Assembly (NCBI RefSeq): GCF_030549525.1
Contig: NZ_CP130831.1
Location: forward strand, 310,001-374,000
Length of the DNA stretch: 64,000 nucleotides
Direction: 5' to 3'
From: Stenotrophomonas sp. 704A1
Lineage (GTDB): Bacteria > Pseudomonadota > Gammaproteobacteria > Xanthomonadales > Xanthomonadaceae
The notes beneath the pieces were generated by a model. The model had not been told where the DNA came from. It made no database searches and saw only the letters and a program-made list of their open reading frames with translations. Positions 60,074 to 64,000 of the stretch are shown in pieces; position 1 is the stretch's first letter, and every line of letters starts with the position of its first letter. The translations under genes were made by a program, and so were the position numbers.

Positions 60074-62419
60074 ATGAGCGGCAACGCGGAAGCACGGCGG
60101 GAACGATCGTTGGGACGGAGTGCGCCATTGCTGGGCGTACTGCTGGTGCTGCTGGCCGGCTGGTTCGGCTGGAGCGCGGTACAGCAGTGGCGGCAGGCGG
60201 CCAGCGGGGAGGCCCTGGAACAGGCGCGTGACCAGGCCGTGCAGGGCCTGCAGCAGGCTGCCAGTGGCCAGCTGCAGCAGTTGCAGCAGCACCTGAAGGG
60301 CGACCGCGTGCAGCAGGCGCTGCAGGCGGGCGATGCCGCCGGTGCCGCACTGGCGCTGCGCGAAAGCTGGACCGGTGTCGAGCAGGTGGACGTGCTGGCG
60401 GCTGACCTGGCGACCGGCTATGCCGACGCAGCGGCCTTCGGCTATGCACGCCTGGCACTGCTCGAATCGGCGTTGTCCGACGCCAGGCCTTCCCTGCGCG
60501 TGGTCCGCGACGGCGGCGGCAACCGCCTCGGCCTGGCGGCGCCGGTGCAGCTGGCCGGCGTGGGGCCGGCGGTGGTCTACGTGCGCCAGCCGTTGCTGCG
60601 CCTGACCTCGCCGCTGGACCAGGTGCGTGTCCCGGATACCGGCTTCCTGGCCCTGCGCCAGGGGGCGCACAACATCATTGCCCACGGCGACGCGCGCCTG
60701 TCCGAGAGCGCCGAAGCGCTGGCGCGCCCGGTGCCCGGCACGCCGCTGCGGCTGACCGCCAGCGTACCCAACGTGGAACCCGGCCCGCTGGGGCTGGGGG
60801 CACTGGCCTGCGCGATCGTCGCCCTGCTGCTGGCGTTCATCGCCGTGCTGCTGGTGGTGGGCCGCGGGCGCCTGCCCAACGCACTGCCGCTGCCGAGCCG
60901 CCGCAGCGCCGCCGCAGAGACCGACCACGGGCCGACCCTGCGCGAAAGCCTGCAGATGGCTCCCCCGGCGGTGGCCGATGCCGCCGCCGCCAGCACGCCG
61001 CCGCCGCCGCCGCCGGTTCCGGCCGACGAGCTGGCCGCAGGCATCTTCCGCGCCTACGACATCCGTGGCGTGGTCGGCAGCGAACTGACCGCGAGGACTG
61101 CGGCGCTGATCGGCCAGGCGATCGGCACCGTCGCACTGGAACAGGGGCTGCGTGAGGTGGTGATCGGCCGCGACGGCCGCCTGTCCGGTCCGGAACTGTC
61201 CGCAGGCCTGGCCGAGGGCCTGCGGCGTGCCGGCTGCACGGTGATCGACATCGGCCTGGCGCCGACGCCGCTGGTGTACTTCGCCTCGTTCCACCTGCGT
61301 ACCGGTACCTGCGTCGCGGTGACCGGCAGCCACAACCCGCCGGACTACAACGGCTTCAAGGTGGTCATCGGCGGTGAAACGCTGTCCGGCGATGCGATCA
61401 CCGATCTTTACCGGCGCATCACCGAAGGCCGCCTGGTGCAGGCCGCCGAACCGGGTGACTACCAGCAGCGCGAGGTTGCGGCGGACTACATCCAGCGCAT
61501 CGCCGATGACGTGCAGCTGGACCGTCCGCTGAAAGTGGTGGCCGACGCCGGCAACGGCGTGGCCGGGGCATTCGCACCGCAGCTGCTGGAGGCCATCGGC
61601 GCCGAGGTCATCCCGCTGTACTGCGATGTCGACGGCAGTTTCCCCAACCACCATCCCGATCCCAGCGAGCCGGCCAACCTGCAGGACCTGGTGCAGACGG
61701 TCAAGCGTTTCGGCGCCGACCTTGGCGTGGCCTTCGACGGCGATGGCGACCGCCTCGGCGTGGTGACCGGGCAGGGCCGGATCATCTACGCCGATCGCCT
61801 GCTGATGCTGTTCGCGGCCGACGTGCTGATGCGCAACCCGGGCGCGATGGTGATCTACGACGTGAAGTGCACCGGCACCCTGTCCGACCACGTGCTGCGC
61901 AATGGCGGCAGCCCGCTGATGTGGAAGACGGGCCATTCGCTGATGAAGGCGAAGATGCGCGAGACCGATGCCGAGCTGGCCGGTGAGATGAGCGGCCACT
62001 TCTTCTTCAAGGAGCGCTGGTTCGGTTTCGATGACGGTCTGTATGCCGCCGCACGCCTGCTGGAAATCCTGGCGCAGCGCGAAGAGAGTCCGGACGAGGT
62101 GCTGGCCGAGCTGCCGGAACGGGTATCCACGCCGGAACTGAAGGTGCCGGTGGCGGAGGGCACGCCGCACGCGCTGGTGGCGATGCTGGTGGCGGCGGCG
62201 CAGTCGCCGGACAACCCCTACGTGGGCGGTCGCCTGTCGACCATCGATGGCCTGCGCGTGGACTTCCCCGATGGCTGGGGCCTGGTCCGTGCCTCGAATA
62301 CCACGCCGGTACTGGTGCTGCGCTTCGAAGGCGTCGACGACGCGGCACTGGAGCGCATCCAGTCGCTGTTCCGCAGCCAGCTGCAGCCGGTGCTGGGCGA
62401 CACCCCGTTGGGGTTCTGA
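60074..62419 (+). CDS. algC: Membrane-anchored phosphomannomutase/phosphoglucomutase
   Basis: A 781-aa protein. Residues 1-280 form a two-helix membrane module: helix 1 (LLGVLLVLLAGWFGW), a helical periplasmic segment, and helix 2 (ALACAIVALLLAFIAVLLVVG). A Pro/Ala linker leads to the AlgC-type PMM/PGM enzyme (about 320-781): IFRAYDIRGVVG, phosphoserine loop VTGSHNPPDYNG, Mg2+ loop FDGDGDRLG, sugar loop GEMSGHFFFKE and terminal phosphate loop RASNTTPVLVLR. It supplies Man-1-P and Glc-1-P for LPS and exopolysaccharide. The extra N-terminal module is shared with long AlgC forms in related genomes. Confidence 0.92.
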   Translation: MSGNAEARRERSLGRSAPLLGVLLVLLAGWFGWSAVQQWRQAASGEALEQARDQAVQGLQQAASGQLQQLQQHLKGDRVQQALQAGDAAGAALALRESWTGVEQVDVLAADLATGYADAAAFGYARLALLESALSDARPSLRVVRDGGGNRLGLAAPVQLAGVGPAVVYVRQPLLRLTSPLDQVRVPDTGFLALRQGAHNIIAHGDARLSESAEALARPVPGTPLRLTASVPNVEPGPLGLGALACAIVALLLAFIAVLLVVGRGRLPNALPLPSRRSAAAETDHGPTLRESLQMAPPAVADAAAASTPPPPPPVPADELAAGIFRAYDIRGVVGSELTARTAALIGQAIGTVALEQGLREVVIGRDGRLSGPELSAGLAEGLRRAGCTVIDIGLAPTPLVYFASFHLRTGTCVAVTGSHNPPDYNGFKVVIGGETLSGDAITDLYRRITEGRLVQAAEPGDYQQREVAADYIQRIADDVQLDRPLKVVADAGNGVAGAFAPQLLEAIGAEVIPLYCDVDGSFPNHHPDPSEPANLQDLVQTVKRFGADLGVAFDGDGDRLGVVTGQGRIIYADRLLMLFAADVLMRNPGAMVIYDVKCTGTLSDHVLRNGGSPLMWKTGHSLMKAKMRETDAELAGEMSGHFFFKERWFGFDDGLYAAARLLEILAQREESPDEVLAELPERVSTPELKVPVAEGTPHALVAMLVAAAQSPDNPYVGGRLSTIDGLRVDFPDGWGLVRASNTTPVLVLRFEGVDDAALERIQSLFRSQLQPVLGDTPLGF

Positions 62420-62440
62420 GACGGTGCACCCGCGCAGGGT

Positions 62441-62465
62441 GGGTGCCGACCGTGGGTCGGCACCC
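62441..62465. repeat. GTGCCGACC palindrome between convergent genes
   Basis: GGGTGCCGACC-N3-GGTCGGCACCC, an 11-bp perfect stem between the phosphomannomutase and kdpE stops. It shares its core with the repeat at 17160-17181 and probably works as a bidirectional terminator. Confidence 0.7.
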
Positions 62466-62466
62466 C

Positions 62467-63180
62467 TCACCCCTTGAAGCGCAGTCCCACGCCCGGTTCG
62501 GTGAACAGGTAGCGCGAATCCAGCGCCGAATCGCCCAGCTTGTGCCGCAGCTTTCCGACCAGGATGCGCAGGTAGTGGGTGTCGTGCTGGTGGGTCGGGC
62601 CCCAGATTTCCTGCAGGATCTGCGGCTGGGTCACCACCCGTCCGGCATTGCGCAGCAGCAGTGACAGCAGCGCGTATTCCTTGCGGGTCAGCGCCACGGG
62701 TTGCCCGTCCAGCGCGACTTCGCGACGCACCAGGTCCACGTGCAGGTGGCCATCGTCGAACAGTGGCGGCGTGCCATCGGCCGGCACGCTGCGCGTGCGC
62801 AGCAATGCCCGCACCCGCGCCATCAGTTCCTGGGTGCCGAACGGCTTGGTCACGTAGTCGTTGGCGCCGTTGTCCAATGCGCGCACCTTCTCCGTTTCGC
62901 CGGCACGCACGGTCAGCATGATCACCGGCACCTGGCTCCACTGCCGCAGCTGCTCCAGCACCTCGTGGCCTTCCATGTCCGGCAGGCCGATGTCCAGGAT
63001 CACCAGGTCCATGTCTTCGCTGGCCGCCATCTGCAGCCCTTCCTGGCCGCTGGCCGCCTGCCGCACCTGGTAGCCCTGCGCGCGCAGGCTGATGTCCAGG
63101 AAGCGGCGGATCTGGGTTTCATCATCGATCACCAGTACGCGCGGCGCGGGCGCACTGGCCTCAGTCTGGATCGGGCTCAT
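62467..63180 (-). CDS. kdpE: KdpE response regulator of K+ transport
   Basis: A 237-aa OmpR-family regulator. The receiver has VLVIDDETQIRRFL, phospho-acceptor in LVILDIGLPDMEGHEVLEQLR and K in DYVTKPFGTQELMARVRALLR. The winged helix has LTRKEYALLSLLLRNAGRVVTQPQILQEIWG and THYLRILVGKLRHKLGD...YLFTEPGVGLRF, the KdpE form. It overlaps kdpD by 20 nt. Confidence 0.93.
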   Translation of the reverse strand: MSPIQTEASAPAPRVLVIDDETQIRRFLDISLRAQGYQVRQAASGQEGLQMAASEDMDLVILDIGLPDMEGHEVLEQLRQWSQVPVIMLTVRAGETEKVRALDNGANDYVTKPFGTQELMARVRALLRTRSVPADGTPPLFDDGHLHVDLVRREVALDGQPVALTRKEYALLSLLLRNAGRVVTQPQILQEIWGPTHQHDTHYLRILVGKLRHKLGDSALDSRYLFTEPGVGLRFKG

Positions 63181-64000
63181 CGTGGGCGGTCGGCTTGAGC
63201 AGGGGCAGGGTGATGCGGATCAGGGTACCGCGACCGTCGCGTCCGGGCAGCGCCTGCACGCTGCCGCCGTGCGCGCCGATCATGCCCTGGCAGATGGTCA
63301 GGCCCAGGCCGGTGCCGTGGCGGCCACGATCGCCGCGCTCGACGCTGTAGAACATGTCGAAGATGCGTGCGCGCTCGTCATCGGGAATGCCCGGGCCGGC
63401 ATCGATCACGTCGATGCGCAGCTGGCCGTCCAGTTCGCGCGCCTGCACCTGCACGGCAGCATCGGGCGGGGAGAACTTGGCGGCGTTCTCCATCACGTTG
63501 AACACCGCCTGCTCGACCAGTGCCGGGTGCACCCAGATCGGTGCCAGCGTGGCCGGGATGTCCAGCTGCAGCTGCACCTTCGGCTGGTAGCGCTGCAGGC
63601 GGCGTGCGGCCGAACCGATCAGCTCGTCCACGCCGATCCAGTCGCGGTTGATCTTCAGGCCCTCATGGCCGAGCCGGGTCATGTCCAGCAGGTTCTGGAT
63701 GTAGCGGTCCAGGCGCTCGCCTTCGACCAGGATGGTGTCCAGCAACGCGCGGCGATCGGCCACGTCCATCGCCCCGCCATAGCTGGCCAGGCTGTCGGCC
63801 GAACCGATCATCGCCGCCAGCGGCGAGCGCAGGTCATGCGATACCGAAGAGAGCAGCGCCGAGCGCAGGCGTTCGGTCTCGTTGCTCACGTGCGCCTGTT
63901 CCAGCTCGGCCACCAGCCGCGTGCGCAGCGCGGCCTGGGCGATGTCATCGACCATCGCCTCGGCCAGCTGGCGCTGCTCCGGCAGCAGCCGGGCCTGTGC
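63161..64000 (-). CDS. kdpD: KdpD sensor kinase, 3' part only
   Basis: The frame runs off the right edge; about 279 C-terminal residues are visible. The segment ARLLPEQRQLAEAMVDDIAQA leads into the H-box LLSSVSHDLRSPLAAMIGSADSL and the ATPase motifs NVMENAAKFSPP, DAGPGIPDDER and GTGLGLTICQGMIGAHGG. The form SHDLRSPLAAMIGSA is typical of KdpD. The N-terminal KdpD/Usp and transmembrane domains, and the kdpFABC genes, lie beyond the window. Confidence 0.93.
   Translation of the reverse strand, partial: AQARLLPEQRQLAEAMVDDIAQAALRTRLVAELEQAHVSNETERLRSALLSSVSHDLRSPLAAMIGSADSLASYGGAMDVADRRALLDTILVEGERLDRYIQNLLDMTRLGHEGLKINRDWIGVDELIGSAARRLQRYQPKVQLQLDIPATLAPIWVHPALVEQAVFNVMENAAKFSPPDAAVQVQARELDGQLRIDVIDAGPGIPDDERARIFDMFYSVERGDRGRHGTGLGLTICQGMIGAHGGSVQALPGRDGRGTLIRITLPLLKPTAHDEPDPD

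Noticed and set aside
59567..62941. 1124-aa open frame on the minus strand
   Set aside because: Antisense to dut and the phosphomannomutase and runs into kdpE in another frame; no protein motif.

Overview
The window is a dense, high-GC stretch of chromosome from a gammaproteobacterium of the Xanthomonadaceae, most likely Stenotrophomonas (S. maltophilia complex). This rests on an X-type type IV secretion effector with a C-terminal XVIPCD-like domain, an Ax21-family protein, GTAG-ended palindromes of the SMAG type between genes, and the gene content and order. No insertion sequence, prophage, CRISPR array or rRNA operon is present. One tRNA gene, tRNA-Thr(UGT), was found.

Layout. 1-3.2 kb: an accessory antibacterial locus with the tail of one LprI-like gene, a second LprI-like lipoprotein (putative immunity) and a 798-aa multidomain peptidoglycan-attacking effector. 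3.3-11.1 kb: dusA, a small secreted protein with phoP-phoQ, a cluster of GTAG palindromes, mtfA, birA-coaX, a SPOR protein and tRNA-Thr. 11.2-13.1 kb: a second accessory patch of visibly lower GC on the minus strand, with two HExxH-bearing products (one a lipoprotein) and a probable frameshift. 13.2-24.1 kb: arginase, small stress proteins (entericidin-like, CsbD), trpS, a metallo-beta-lactamase-fold enzyme, an M28 peptidase, an MHS-type permease and two DMT exporters. 24.2-35.7 kb: a TonB-dependent receptor, a four-gene MacB-like ABC export system, and a divergent ABC exporter operon with its own DesK/DesR-type two-component system.

35.8-46.9 kb: a cytochrome b561/catalase-like pair, an M17 aminopeptidase with a HAD phosphatase, an AI-2E-type permease, a YqjD/YqjE-like membrane trio, a DegQ-like protease, a histone H1-like lysine/alanine-rich protein with 33-bp tandem repeats, and small conserved genes. 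47.1-54.8 kb: Ax21, orphan regulators, a TorF-like porin, an MFS transporter divergent from a LysR regulator, an SDR and an FtsN-like SPOR protein. 54.8-64 kb: housekeeping genes argS, radC, coaBC-dut-(membrane-anchored PMM/PGM), then kdpE and the 3' part of kdpD, which runs off the right edge.

The genes form many short, translationally coupled operons (ATGA overlaps at birA/coaX, yedA/rarD, ABC ATPase/permease, kinase/regulator, catalase/b561, coaBC/dut). The most interesting content is the contact-killing effector/immunity locus at the left edge and the two-zincin operon beside tRNA-Thr. All function calls come from reading the sequence; no database search was run.
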